64,000 nucleotides of DNA from Caprella mutica (lineage: Eukaryota > Arthropoda > Malacostraca > Amphipoda > Caprellidae): assembly GCA_947561585.1 (NCBI GenBank), contig CANNZV010000256.1, forward strand, positions 248,001-312,000. Reading direction: 5' to 3'. The translations under genes and the position numbers were made by a program. Shown here piece by piece: positions 51,029-63,492 of the stretch. The notes beneath the pieces were generated by a model, which did no database searches, was not told the DNA's origin, and saw only the letters and a list, made by a program, of their open reading frames with translations. Position 1 is the stretch's first letter. Every line of letters starts with the position of its first letter.

Positions 51029-54000
51029 ATTTTCCAACAACCAATATCCAATATAGGGAATAATGGTTAAATTATAGGTAAATCTTTTTATTTTATACCC
51101 TCATATCTCATCAAATTAAAGATTTTATTCACTGAATTTTAAAAACTGTTAACAATCAAACAGACAAGAGTTAGTCCTAATTTATTAAACTTAGCAAAAT
51201 AGTAATGAAATGGATTAATCTGATGAATTATATTCATATTTGATGAGTATTGCAAGATCAATAATTATCCAGTTGGTAAAGCTACTATTGCATTAAAAAA
51301 AATATTATTGCGTTGCAAGTATTTATATCATGCCTATTTAATCACATTCTGATTCTAGCTTTTAATTATAGAGTCTATTAATTAAGAGTGCAACCACTTA
51401 ATATTTAAATAATATTTACTTCAAAGTAATTTGTATCGTTAACTTTAAGCAAAAAATTAACAACTTTTCCAATTCTTACAAACATCTTTCTGTTTTATTA
51501 TAACAAACAGTAAAATTAATAGTTTTATTTTTCACATTATGTACGCTTATTTCACTATTGACACGTATCAATATACAAACAATTGCTGAATTAGTCAGAT
51601 ACTATAAGTTTTAGGTATAACAAGTTCGTACTGAAAAAATATGTGATGAGCTTGGAGACGCTGAAATATTTGTTCTCAACTATTTTAAACATAGCAGGGA
51701 TTAAACATACCAGGGATTAAGAAAATAGACGAGAAATCCGATTAGAAGAATTGTTACTCTATATGTTAAACAAAACTTTGAAATAGTTCTATACCCTGCT
51801 AATACTTTATGAAATGGTTGTTCATCTAATTAATTCAATTCAAATCATGATGAGGAATAATCCAAAGAAAGCACTACTTCGGAAGTCGATGAGGAGATGA
51901 CAATTGGAAATGAAACCATGACCATTAACTATAGAAAGAAATGAACTCAAACTATAATAAACGACAAATATGAAATATTGAAACTCATTGAGCACTAATT
52001 TATAAAGAATCCTGTATATAAATATGCTCTGTTTGAGAAAACATTGTATGTTTGTTCAATCCATTCCGAACTGGTAGTTTCAATTAGGTTTTGAGCATCA
52101 AATGAGGAATTACCTTAGTAATTGATTTCAAAATTGTTAATCAATTTAAATAGGAATGAATCCGAATAAAAAGTATATAGCCGGTTATTTCTTTTCTATT
52201 GAACAAATATAAAAAAATACACAGTTCAGTAAATAGGTGCATTTAATTAAGAGAATAATCAAAATGGGGGTAACCCCAATATACGGTGCTTCCCTATGAA
52301 GTATGGAATTAAGTCTAGGTCTGATCTCATGTAGTTACAGAGAAGTCTTCCCTTTTATAGTTCTACAACGAATGTACGCCTAACCCAAAAGTAGAATAAT
52401 CACATTAGATAGCTATAAGGTCTATCTATATATTGAATAAATAAATTTATGGATATACAAAATATCCATTTGCCTAGAATTTTGATAGTATTCACCGGAC
52501 TTTCTGAGAATTAGCTATTTAAGTAAAAAAAGAGGATGTGATCAATTTAATTTTATTCCCTTGAGAATTGATTTGCCTTAATATGTTAATGTACAATTTG
52601 AAGATTTATGATAATTCTAATAAGTATTTATAAAAGTATGTTTTAAGTGAAAGTATTGGTAATTACAAAATCAAATTATTTATCAGAAATTCATTCTGGC
52701 AATGGTCTTTTTCATTTTTTATTGTTTTAATTCATAGAAAATGAGATGAATAAGGTGTTACAATAATTATATACATAATAACTTCAAATCATGTCTCACA
52801 ATTATTACAGTTCTCATAAAAGAAGCAACTTACAACTATCTATGTAGGTACAATAGATATTCCATTGGCCCCTTCACATACACGTTATATTCAATAAATT
52901 ATATTATACTTATTCAATATTAATAATAAACAAACTACTAAGAAATGTACGAACTATAAAATAAATGTATATTTTAATACGGTAAATATTCTATTAAATG
53001 TGAATATTCTATTCCAAATTATCTGCAGTTTTGAGGTTCTCGTTTAAATATTAATATTCATCTTTTAATTCACTTCAAAGTGTGAATTGATTACTGTTTC
53101 TAATGTGTACATAAATGTATACGAAAAATAATTCCTGACAGACAACAATGATAGATTCATTTCATCTTCAGTCATTGTTTACTGTGAAAAACTAAACTTT
53201 TATATTCGTGGCGACTTCTTCCTCGTGTGTATTGATTTTATATTATCATAATGTCTGAAAACCATTTAGTTGCCAATTCGAACTGATTATTTAAAAATAT
53301 TAGCATTTGGTTTATGAAAGAATAGATACGAATTTATTAATTCTACCTTCCAAGTTTCAGCTCCAGAAAGGGCCGAAATGTTTGAAAATCTCCATCAGAT
53401 AGAACTCGGTTGATTTGGTTTACGAAACTCAAAAGGATTTGTGAATTATTTTAGTTTTAATTTATAATAGTATAGATAAGGATTAAATTCAAATAAACGA
53501 CTCGAATAAATATTTCTGTATGTTCAAGCTACTATTACTGCTAGAAGATTGAAATAGGTTTATTTTTTCCAAGTTTTATTTCACAATAAATTCAGCATTG
53601 CATTACCACCATTAGCCTCAACAAATTTATTCAAGACTACCAACGTTTTTTTTTATTACATTCTGTATAGAGTATTAGCATAAGAACTGAAAAAAAGTAG
53701 CCGGTTCAAATGGGCTATTACCTATTATAGCTATTGGAGACTAAAATATGTTTCATTTGAAAAAGGAGAATCTCAAATTTAATTTGATATCATTCAGACG
53801 TATAAAAATGACATACAGACACATCTATAGATATGGTATCATTAGCGGTTTTTTAACCCAAGAGTAGCACAATAATTAACAGTGGAATAAATAAAACTTA
53901 TCCTTGTGGAGATGTTTAAATATGGATTCGTGATGACTACAATTTATCGGGGTGCTAGGAAAATTCGTCCACGGAAAATTCGTCCACGGAAAATTCATCC

Positions 54001-56283
54001 ACGGAAAATTCGTTCACGGAAAATTCATCCACGGAAAATTCGTCCGCGGAAAATTCGTCCACGGAAAATTCGTCTACTGAAAATTCGTCCGTTTTCTTAA
54101 ATTTGGAATAGAAAGAAAGACATTATTGAGTGTTAACAATATTCATATATAAGAGATAATTGCAGTCGCATAAAATCTGGTTGGATGAAAATAACACATA
54201 TTCAGAAGTTATAACTGTTGATTAAAAATGTATTCTATGTAGCTAATGTATTTTGTTATCTATAATTTAAAAGGAAAAAAATAACAAATATTTAAATTGA
54301 ACAGCTGGACATTTTCACCAATACAATATTTGTCAAATATAATTCTGCTTAATTTGGAGTGCATTGCAATACTAGCTTTATATTTGTTCGACTATATCTC
54401 AATATTTTGGCATTATACGCTCTGTAACATCTCTCTTTGTTTCAATTCTTTAAGTTAGGGTTAACTCTTCTACCAAATATTAGGATGCTATTTCTTGAAC
54501 ATTCCAAAATTCAATTGGATATAACGGGCTTTCGCTGTGATTTCGTCTTCCCTGTTTCATTCCAATTAACGTAGCTTCAAATTAGTAACAAAACTCAATT
54601 GACATCCTCGCATAAATTTTCATCAACGCCAACAACATCTTCAGGTGTTAATAACGCTAAGGCACCAAAATTTTTATCTTAAATTAAATTAATAAAATTA
54701 TTATATATCTACCAATCTTAATGTTTCATTAAACAATCAGGAATTGTGCATTACAACAAACTTTATACTGGATACAACAAAGTACATTCACTATGTATAC
54801 TATCTCCTAGATACATTAAACTACTTCATATCAAAACATTTATAATAACATTTTGTTCCATTTAAATAAATTATTTTGCGTTTAATGGACAAATTTCCGT
54901 GGACGAATTTTCCGGTCACGATTTATTGGTATTAGGCAAGATATGAAACACTATTATTTGAAATAATATTTGAATGAAATCACGTTACGTGATATGTTCA
55001 CGGTACAGTTCATAACTTTTAAATAAAAAAATTTCATGCCATGAAAAAACAGCAAGGACAGAAACATCATTAACATGGTTAGATAAATTTGATTATCTAT
55101 GATTAATCGAAATCAATAAGAGATTTATGTGCTCAAACATAAATAAAGAAAACTATTATTCATTCAATCTTTACATGTCAGGTAACACATTTATTTGACA
55201 CCATTTAAAATCAATAACATCAGGAATCCATGCTAATTCTGTATAGCTACAGAATACGAAAAACAAATGGTTGTTCGTCTTGATAAGTGTATTGAGTCTG
55301 TTGGTGGTCATGTAACGCTAAATTTATAATGAAATTAAACTTGGAATTCTTATCTTTAAAATGAAACCTATTTCAATATTGTAGCAATAATAGTTCACCA
55401 ATTACAACCCATATGTAAATAGGTTTTATTTTCATGATTTGATCATTCAAATAATGTAATATATTCGTAATGATTATATATTAATCTAGATACCAACATA
55501 TGTTAAATTTTCTCGACCAAGTCTCACAGTACCTATAAGGTACATTACAGTGCAATATCTGCTCTGTAGTACCCACTATATCATTAATATAATAACGAGA
55601 TTCCCAAACTGCAGAATATTTTGCATCGATCAAACAATGCAAATAATCAGTAAGTGATTTATATTAAGTAGATAATGTTAGGTTTCTAAGTATTTATTAG
55701 TAGAGAGACACGTGAAAAAACTATAAATGTTAAATTCCCACTAATAATTCAATTCTACTAAACAAATTTTATCTACAGATCTATAATAATGAAAGTAAAC
55801 GAATAAAATTTGTAAAACATTAGCCTATTTTATTATATTGTTTTATTCATGAATGAGCATAATTGTCAAACATATCACAATGATGGAAATTGATCATACC
55901 TAACGTTCTGTGTCATAAATTGAGTCATGTTTCTATATCCGGGAGTAAATTGGCTATGGTTTTCGGAATGCATTCTAAAACAGTAATTAATGATACCACT
56001 ATGATATGATGTTGATTGTATTTTAGTTGTATAGAACATAAATACCAGTGTACTAAGTAGGTTCAGTTGCATGTAGATGTTGTAGTCTTGATATCGTCTA
56101 CAAATATACATTGTAATAATAACTGATTTAATATTTGGTTTAGTATTTCACCGCATTAATAAATAATATGAGGGTGGCTTTTTATGGTCAAAACAATCAA
56201 TACCAAATATCTTCCAGACTTAATCTTCCATAAAAAACTTCGTTTACAGAACCAATTTAAATTCACTTTATTCATTCGTTTAA
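51029..56283. other. Intergenic region after lectin-like copy 2 (second copy of the spacer)
   Basis: Collinear with 42958-48183. No gene is seen. An ATTAAA at 51115-51120 is a possible polyadenylation signal for copy 2. The 5' flank of copy 3 (56170-56283) matches that of copy 2 and therefore holds the shared promoter, although no TATA element is convincing. Confidence 0.6.
53946..54922. mobile_element. Foldback-like element D (duplicate of C)
   Basis: The segmental-duplication partner of element C, with nine 15-bp units (53958-54092) and the same inverted right end. Several units differ by single bases from their partners, so the arrays have diverged without changing copy number. Confidence 0.75.
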
Positions 56284-59200
56284 ATGGAATACCTAATGCT
56301 TCTGATTGCAATCACTCTCTTAACATTGAGTTTGTTGGACATCAGCTCGGGATGGATTTGCAGTGGTCTTCTAAAGGGTGAATGTGACTCCACTGTGGGA
56401 GAGGAGAGATGCTTCAACCTCTACGAAGATACTTATGTGAAGCCAGCAACAACAATCACATTCTACGTACAACGAAGATGGAGTTGTTTTGCCCTGTGCT
56501 CCAATAAGAAATGTGACTGCTCTCTCTACTTACCAGGTTATAAGCTATATTATTTATGAAATCGGGACATTAATGGATATAAACCTTCGTTAACTTCTTA
56601 TTTGTAACATATAAGTGATTTAATTCAGTTGTTTATGCATATTTCTTTTTGCCATACAAATTTTTTCCTTTTCGATAACTCTTTCACTTTCATAATTTTC
56701 TTCTTCTCATCAAACTTTCAAATCATATTTTAACTAATCGTAAGAAAGTGTAAACAAACATTGCTATTTCAGACAAGCGATGCATTTTGATGTTCATGGA
56801 AGAGTCTTCCACTACCACCAACAACCAAGTTCTTCATCTCATGGGGACTAACGTAGCCAAAGAAAAACCAACGACTGCTAGCTCATTTAGTGCACAGTGA
56901 GTTTAATTTTCATTTTAAAAAACTTGTCTCGAAACTACTAAGGAAGTTCATTGCTTGAAAATCGGGTAATATAGAATCAAGACTTGATATCACTTCTGTT
57001 ATGAACTAGGTTTCATTTACAAAAATTCAGGATTGCCTTTTTAATGGAAATTTAATGTCTTAATTCAAACCAAAAAAAAATTAAAATTATATAATTGTGA
57101 GAATATCTTATAAATTGATTTAACATTCACTTAATGTATGTAATAATTTAGAATTATGTAAAATGATTTAACATTCACTAAATTTATTAAATAATTTATA
57201 ATTATTTGAATTGATTTAATATTCACTTAATTTACTTTATAATTTAAAATTATATACATGTGAGAATATATAATTAGCTAGTAATCACAAATCTTTACTC
57301 AGGGTTTGACGTTTGCTTCTGAACCAAAGGATATATTGCTGACGTAAATACATAGGAAATTGAAAACAAAGGATTCGAAGGAACTGTCCGTAAACAAACT
57401 CAGAAGCCGTTTTTTAATAACTTAAAGTGATCTTAGCATAACTAAATATTATTTTAGGAATGTCAAGAAATACGTAAATTGCCAATAAGTGACTGGCAGT
57501 TTTCCGTTTTTCGCATCGGTCGTTTTTCACCTGGCAATTTCAGTCTGAAATGGGCAATGAAATACAAACGGCACCTGAGGCAGCTTTCTGATTATCGGTA
57601 TCCGGTAAATTGCTCGAAAACAATTGCCCGAACGACAATTACTCGAAAACATTTGCTGGAAAAACAATTGCTCGAATGAATAATTGCTCGAAATACAATT
57701 GCTCGAAAAAAAATTGCTCGAACGAACAATAATTGCTCGAATGATTAATTGTTCGAAAAAATAATTGCTCGAAAATTAATTGCTCGAAAGTTGTAGAAGA
57801 GGAAGGGACAACAAGATTGGGAGATTAGGTAGAGTAGGAAAAATATAAAATAAGCAAGTGGCACGATTAACAGAGGTCGTGCCAACTTTAATTAGTAAGA
57901 TTTAACATTAACCAAAGGCCATATCGCTGATGTCAAAAGGAAATTAAGTACAAAAGGACTGGAAAAATCAATAAGATAGGAAAATATCTTCAACTTTTAA
58001 TTCTCACAATATGTCGAAAAATCTATAGTCCGCACAATCGTAAAGTGATATACACCCTAAAAGATCACCAAAAAATACCCAAATATGTCAATTGATATAC
58101 ACTGCACCCACAAATATTCAAGAACTATCAACTCAACCCATTAATTTAATAGTATACGTGAATATACTGAAACTTTACTTTCAGGATGAAAAATTACTTT
58201 AACATAACTTTGACTAATTTCACCAATTGAAGTGCCTCATAGGTATAGGCTAGTTGAAAATATCTATATAATTATTCGAGTTTTATGATAAAAACAACAT
58301 AAATAGTAGCACTCCACCACATGATACCCATTCACATGTTACAAACGATAGAACACATAAAGCATCTAGGAAAAAAAAAACAGAAAGAATAATATTTAAA
58401 ATCAGTTATGCAATAGTTAATAGTAAATAGATATGAGCAATTTGACACAGTTATTATCAATTACTAAAAAGAAACAATTAAGGGTGGTTAAGTAGAACTC
58501 TACTTCATGAATTACTGACTTTTATGAATTTGAAAATTGTGCAATTTTATAATCCGAGCATTATTGTTCATTCGAGCCATTGTTCATACGAGCAATTTGA
58601 TCATTCGAGCAATTGTTCATTCTATCAATTTGATAGAATGATATTGCAAGATTTGAGTATATGTTCCCAACTATGTCCTGCCAGCTAATGGGCTGGTAGG
58701 ACATTCAATTAGAGCAGTAGATTAAGTAGAAATTACTCTCAAGCTATACATTGATTTTCATTAAGGAGCAACTACTGGCCACTGCTATGCTCTCAAATCT
58801 CATTCCGGAAAAAATGATTTTACTCATGGTAAAAATCTCTCACCACTGGATAAGGCTTGCCACTGAATATTTAATGAAAAAAAAATGGAAAGCATAGCAT
58901 TATTCAGACTGTTCCTGCAATACAGATCTGTGAAACCTTTTCTAATCTTTACCAATATAATGAGCAGGAGATCTAATTTTCTTCTTTTTGTAAGTACTTA
59001 TTGACTGGAAGTAAAATTATTCTTTCCTTGTTTCAGTGCGGAAACAGAAAACGCAGTAAACGGAAAAGTTACAGGAGGAATTTTCCATTCTACAGGAACT
59101 GACTCCAATCCATGGCTACAGATTGACCTCAAACAGAACTTCAAGATCCGGGGAATCAGAGTTATCACCAGACAAGATTACTATGCAACTAATAGATTTT

Positions 59201-59544
59201 TGAATACAGAGGTAATGCAAGATGTGGATTAATTCACAAATGAGTCCTATCTGATAATAAAATATTTCGTTTGTAACAATAGTGGAAATGCAATTTCTAA
59301 GAATTTAACAATTACTTAAACCGTCTCTCAGATTTATGTGGGCAACTCGGAAATGGTAAATGATGATTTCTCCTCTCATATCTTAGTGGGTTACATTCCG
59401 ACTGCAGCTCCTACATCGACACCAGGATATTGGTACAATGTGAGACTCGAACAAGACAACTCCTACCGCTATGTGGTCCTCCGGAGACTATCTACAGTGA
59501 AACCTTATTATCTAGAAGTGGATGAAGTTGAAATTCTGGTCTGA
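56284..59544 (+). CDS. Secreted PAN-like / F-type-lectin-like protein, copy 3
   Basis: The exons are 56284-56536, 56773-56896, 59037-59211 and 59332-59544; the phases match and they encode 254 residues. Signal peptide, 8 cysteines and the R171-Q-D173...R179 motif are intact. The first three exons are nearly identical to copy 2. The end of exon 4 differs: VRLEQDNSYRYVVLRRLSTV and KPYYLEVDEVEILV, where copies 1 and 2 have LQPDDS and LVGPPYLEV. The 3' flank is also unrelated to the other two, marking the downstream edge of the tandem array. It is the most 3' intact member. Confidence 0.87.
57607..58620. mobile_element. Foldback-like element F (duplicate of E, longer left end)
   Basis: Same family as element E, but the left end has about ten units (aattgctcgaaaacaattgc and variants such as aattactcgaaaacatttgc). 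It is preceded by a segment (57320-57400, 'accaaaggatatattgctgacg') that resembles the element's own interior ('accaaaggccatatcgctgatg', 57912), so part of the element appears internally duplicated. Confidence 0.7.
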
Positions 59545-59545
59545 A

Positions 59546-62116
59546 TTAACTATTATTTCTTTATCAAATATCATAATAATTCTAAATTTAAAAAACTATT
59601 CTGAAATTCAGTTAACTCTTTCCATGAAGCTGAGAATATTTCTATTTCTCTTTATATTTGATGATTTTTCTTTCACAACTGAATAGCCAAGAGTCGTTTC
59701 TAATAAACTGAACCGAACAAAATGGTTATGGAAGTGAATTATTTTGGTGAATAATATTCAAACTTGATGAGAAGCATAATTATTAACCATGGCTGTGTAA
59801 GTGAATTTACTATTCAATTATAGTGTTATAATAGATTATCCTTAACACCCTATATCCAATTTCAAAAAGGTAAGGATATAAAAATAATAGGCCAAATAGG
59901 TACTATATTACCTACACCGAATATATCAATTCTTTATCTAGTTAAGAGAAAATCACCACCCTATATAGTCTATACTAAAACACAGTGTTTATTTGTCTTT
60001 TTGTTTGTTAGCCCATTCGTTGGATGCAAGAAAACCGAGGTTTTTAGTCTTCTGAAATTTAAAAGGATATGAAAATCAGAGAATACAAATACATCGGCTA
60101 TCAGAAAAAAAATGAGAGATAAAAAATAATCGTATTTTATTAATTTTTCTGATCCAGAAAACTGTACTTAAAAAATACGGATACAGGCAAGCCCCGCTTT
60201 TATTACCAAATCATGACTTGGGACTTGGTCATATTACCAAATGGTAATAAAACCGGGAAAATTTTGTAATTTTCCCCGGTGTCATTACCATTTGAACTTA
60301 AAGCGGAGGACACCCGCTTTAAGTTTCGCATTATTACTCCAATCTTTTCGTCTTTAATTAACAAAAATCAAAGAACGTTTGCATGGTAGGTACACTAATA
60401 CTATATGTACCATATTTTGTATGGTTCCTTCAATGTAAATAAAATTGCTTAAAAAAAACTTTCCGGTACAACTGATGAAAGTTAGCTCGGTGTCAACTCC
60501 GCTTTAAGTTGTCCTGTTATAAAAGCGGGGTTTACTTAAAGCGCAGTCTGCCTGGTAAAATGTAATATAACCGGGGAAATATTGTTACTTTTCCCGGTGT
60601 CATTACCATTTGGTTATAACTTTATCATTTATTCTCCTTAGTTTGAGCATTCTATTTTCTAAGAGTTGTAATGAAAGAAAATGATTTTGCGATTTCTAAT
60701 AAGTCTTCTAAATAGTGCCTAAGTGTTTGTTGCTAGAATTAGTTGATGCTCTGTGATGAAAGTTTAGTGTAGTGTTTTTTCATTCAACCATAGCTTGAAG
60801 GTCCTATCCACTCATTTCTTTATTACTTTATTCATTAGAGCTAAGGTTACTGATTACAAAACTGCAAACAATTTCAAATTTTGTTCTATATTTTTTATTA
60901 TAATATGTAATTTAAGATTTTTTAGCCTTTTTCTTTCACCCTCGGAATTTCAATCAAAGAAAAAGGATCCATTGCATCTTGAAAAATTCAAACTGTAATA
61001 AAGCTTTTAGACATATTATAAATCACTACATATACCGGTATCTAAATACCATTACCCTAACAGAAACATTAGGCAACTAAAAGTGAACCTATAAACGTAA
61101 ATACCATTAAATTTACGATAATACGTGATAAGTTGGAATGCAGCCTTGTTCTTCTATTGAATCTTAGGAAGAGTGGACGCTTAATGTAAATATTTCTTAT
61201 ATAATTTATTATGAACAGAATAACTGACCGATTTCTATTCTGTTAACTTTTATATGTTATATAACTTTAGCTCGAAAAATTTAAAGTTATTCCAGATTTT
61301 TTTAATTTTGAGTGAAGAGGATCTTTAACTCTCACTTAGTATATACGAGTAATACTAAAAAACAGTAATTATTATATTTTCTGTTAAATATTTCTTGGTA
61401 GATTGGTAAGTTCCAAATTAAAGGTTGTTTTTACATTTCTAGACACGAAAAAAGTTAAATATTATAAATATCTTGTAATCTAATTTGAAATATTTAAAAT
61501 AACCAATCTTGACAACAAATAACAGACTATTTAAAAAAATCCCGAAAACAAAAAATATCGAATATTTAAAAAATATCGGAATACAGGTAAAGCTCTTAGA
61601 AAGCCCAGTACATGTACCGGAAAAACGTTCGTTGTAACGATCAGCAAATAACGATACATTATTTTAAGTTAGTTAGGGACTTTAACTTTGTCAGTTTTAT
61701 TTAACGGTATTTTAAAGAAACTCTAATGAGGTTAATTAAACAATCTCAGGAACATTTCTGGTCCGTTATCTTTACTTTATTTATTTATTACGACCAAGAC
61801 AATATACCGCACGAACATCATTAATAGGTTGAATAGGATTACTAACATTAAAAATTTAACCATGATGCGCACAAGAATATATTGATATGATATTTTGAGT
61901 TTTATTCTTTTTTAAATGTATTTTATTTTCAATAAAACTATAAAATTTCATTCATATGTTAATTCTTCGCTCTACTGTTTCCTTTTTTTCCACTTTCTAA
62001 TTTACTTTAATGATTAGGGGTATTTTTTAAGTTCGTTTTCGTATTCAGTTTCCAAAATTGTAGATTTCAAAATACTGTAGTTGTAAAAAATGTAAATGAA
62101 TAGTGATGTTTCAAAT
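59546..62116. other. AT-rich spacer beyond the lectin-like array
   Basis: No gene is supported. AATAAA near 59702 may serve copy 3. A palindrome-rich GC-richer element occupies 60190-60615 (listed separately). A solo end of the GGAGCAAGTAAAG foldback family is at 61748-61780. Confidence 0.5.
60190..60615. mobile_element. Palindrome-rich repeat element
   Basis: Two direct copies of an approximately 43-bp block (aaccgggaaaattttg ... cccggtgtcattaccatttg) lie at 60251-60293 and 60570-60612. A perfect hairpin cttaaagcgg/ccgctttaag is at 60297-60323. 'gccccgctttta' at 60190 is inverted as 'taaaagcggggt' at 60519. It is probably a non-autonomous DNA transposon; the boundaries are uncertain. Confidence 0.5.
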
Positions 62117-62250
62117 AAGCGATGTATTTTGATGTTCGTGGAAGATCTTCGCTGTACCACCACCAATCATTATCTTCATCTCATGGGGAGTAACGTAGAT
62201 AAAGAGAAACCAGTGGTGGCTATTTCAGTTCATATGGTGTTTCGTGAAAT
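62117..62250 (+). pseudogene. Degenerate exon 2 of a fourth lectin-like copy
   Basis: It reads NKRCILMFVED then CTTTNHYLHLMGSNVDKEKP, clearly matching exon 2 of the three intact genes (DKRCILMFMEE ... LHLMGTNVAKEKP) in the same orientation. The acceptor has changed from 'ttcag' to 'ttcaa', and the donor position is not conserved. No exon 1, 3 or 4 was found nearby, so this is a relic. Confidence 0.8.
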
Positions 62251-62340
62251 TAAATAAAACAGTGTGTCAAGAAAGGTTATGTTTGTTCCGTATAAAATTG
62301 TAAAAAATATAGTAAACAGCGCATAAGTTTTTGAGATAAT

Positions 62341-63492
62341 GGGCCGAACTCATAAAAAAGCATACATATGCTTATACTTGCAAAATATGAAGGAAGTGCT
62401 TACTTGTATTAAAAAAAATCAAGCATAACCTTCTACTTTTAGAGCAGAAGCATATGCTTACTCTCACATAAAAGTAAATGGGTATTCATAAAGAAGACCC
62501 TTTACTTCATATAAAGAGCATATGCTTCGAAAAAGCCGAGTCTGGTCAGCAGCAGACTTCAGTTGAAAGTCAAAGATTATGTAGACACCAACAATACTAT
62601 CCATATAATGGAAATTCGTTTGCATTACCTCCCTCAGTGATCATGGCTTTCAAAGGGACATAAGTCAAGAATTAGGTAACAGCCAATCACCGGTATAGCG
62701 GACTGTGAGTACAGTCGTTGATATCATAAGCATAGTTTCCAACTACCATCAGATAAATATTTTAAGCAAAACATTTATGGCAAAGACAGTTACATTTCCA
62801 ACAGCTATGGGCATCATCGATTCTACTCGTATAGTATAGAAATCAAAACTGCGTGGAGATGAGTATATTAATCAAAAAGGAAGGACGACTCTGAATTTTC
62901 AAGCCTCTTCTGATGCCTAAGAAATGTACACCAGCAATGATGTTCGTTGGTATGGATTCTTTTCATTACTAGAATATTTAGAGAAATTCACAACGGTGTT
63001 CAAAATTATGAACTTCAGCAAAATATTGTTCTACTTAATTGGTGATGACGGGTATGGTAAATACTATTAAGCCATGACTCATGACTCGATATCGAATTCA
63101 ATCAACCCCTGCTGCGCTGAAATATAACCAACTCTTCAAAACAAATAGCTCTTCGCCAACACAATTTAAATACATAGATTGACTGTTACATGTATTTTGT
63201 TAACCATAATTACCATTTATGAAATTAACAAAATGATTTTAATCACAATTATTGAAGATAGAATCAATATTTTCAGGTTACAACAAATAATCAGTTAAAA
63301 AAAAGTTTTCTAATGCAATTATTACAGCATGCAGAAGAAGGATATACTCGCAAGTAAGATCATATACTCGCTAGTATAAGGTTATCATTATGAATATGGA
63401 AAGAAGGATTTGCTTTTACTTCCACCTTTTGCTTGAGAGCATTACTTTATGCTTGCAAGGAAATCTTTCATTTTTATGAATACCACCCATTA
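62341..63492 (+). mobile_element. PIF/Harbinger-type element
   Basis: The left terminus tgggccgaactcataaaaaa and the right terminus (complement tgggtggtattcataaaaat) are imperfect inverted repeats, followed inward by purine-rich sequence with 'gcatatgctta' motifs on the left and 'gcttgcaaggaaatc' on the right. They enclose the broken transposase at 62639-63070. Confidence 0.6.
62639..63070 (+). pseudogene. PIF/Harbinger transposase (DDE_Tnp_4-like), broken by three stops
   Basis: One frame runs the whole length, interrupted by three stop codons. It reads HGFQRDISQELGNSQSPV (helix-turn-helix), RTVSTVVDII, then FPTAMGIIDSTRIV (the G-x-I-D-x-T-x-I catalytic Asp motif), DEYINQKGRTTLNFQASSDA, VRWYGFFSLLEYLEKF (the second Asp of the usual W-P-G-S-x-H-D is lost), and YLIGDDGYG (third acidic motif). 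The order matches the Harbinger nuclease domain. The N-terminal part upstream is frameshifted. No MADF/Myb partner gene is seen. Confidence 0.75.

Larger units (their letters stand above)
42958..51054. repeat. Segmental duplication unit 1 (8.1 kb: spacer plus lectin-like copy 2)
   Basis: It is collinear with 51055-59545. Matching landmarks include the start codons at 48184 and 56284 (exactly 8100 apart), foldback elements at 45849 and 53946, and the hairpin element at 49171 and 57607. By eye the units differ by a few percent, with short indels such as a repeated 'cagggattaa' in unit 2 near 51690. Confidence 0.93.
51055..59545. repeat. Segmental duplication unit 2 (8.5 kb: spacer plus lectin-like copy 3)
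   Basis: The partner of 42958-51054. It is longer mainly because intron 2 of copy 3 has about 380 extra bases (57300-57680) at the left end of the ctcgaa foldback element. Homology to unit 1 stops close to the stop codon of copy 3. Confidence 0.92.
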
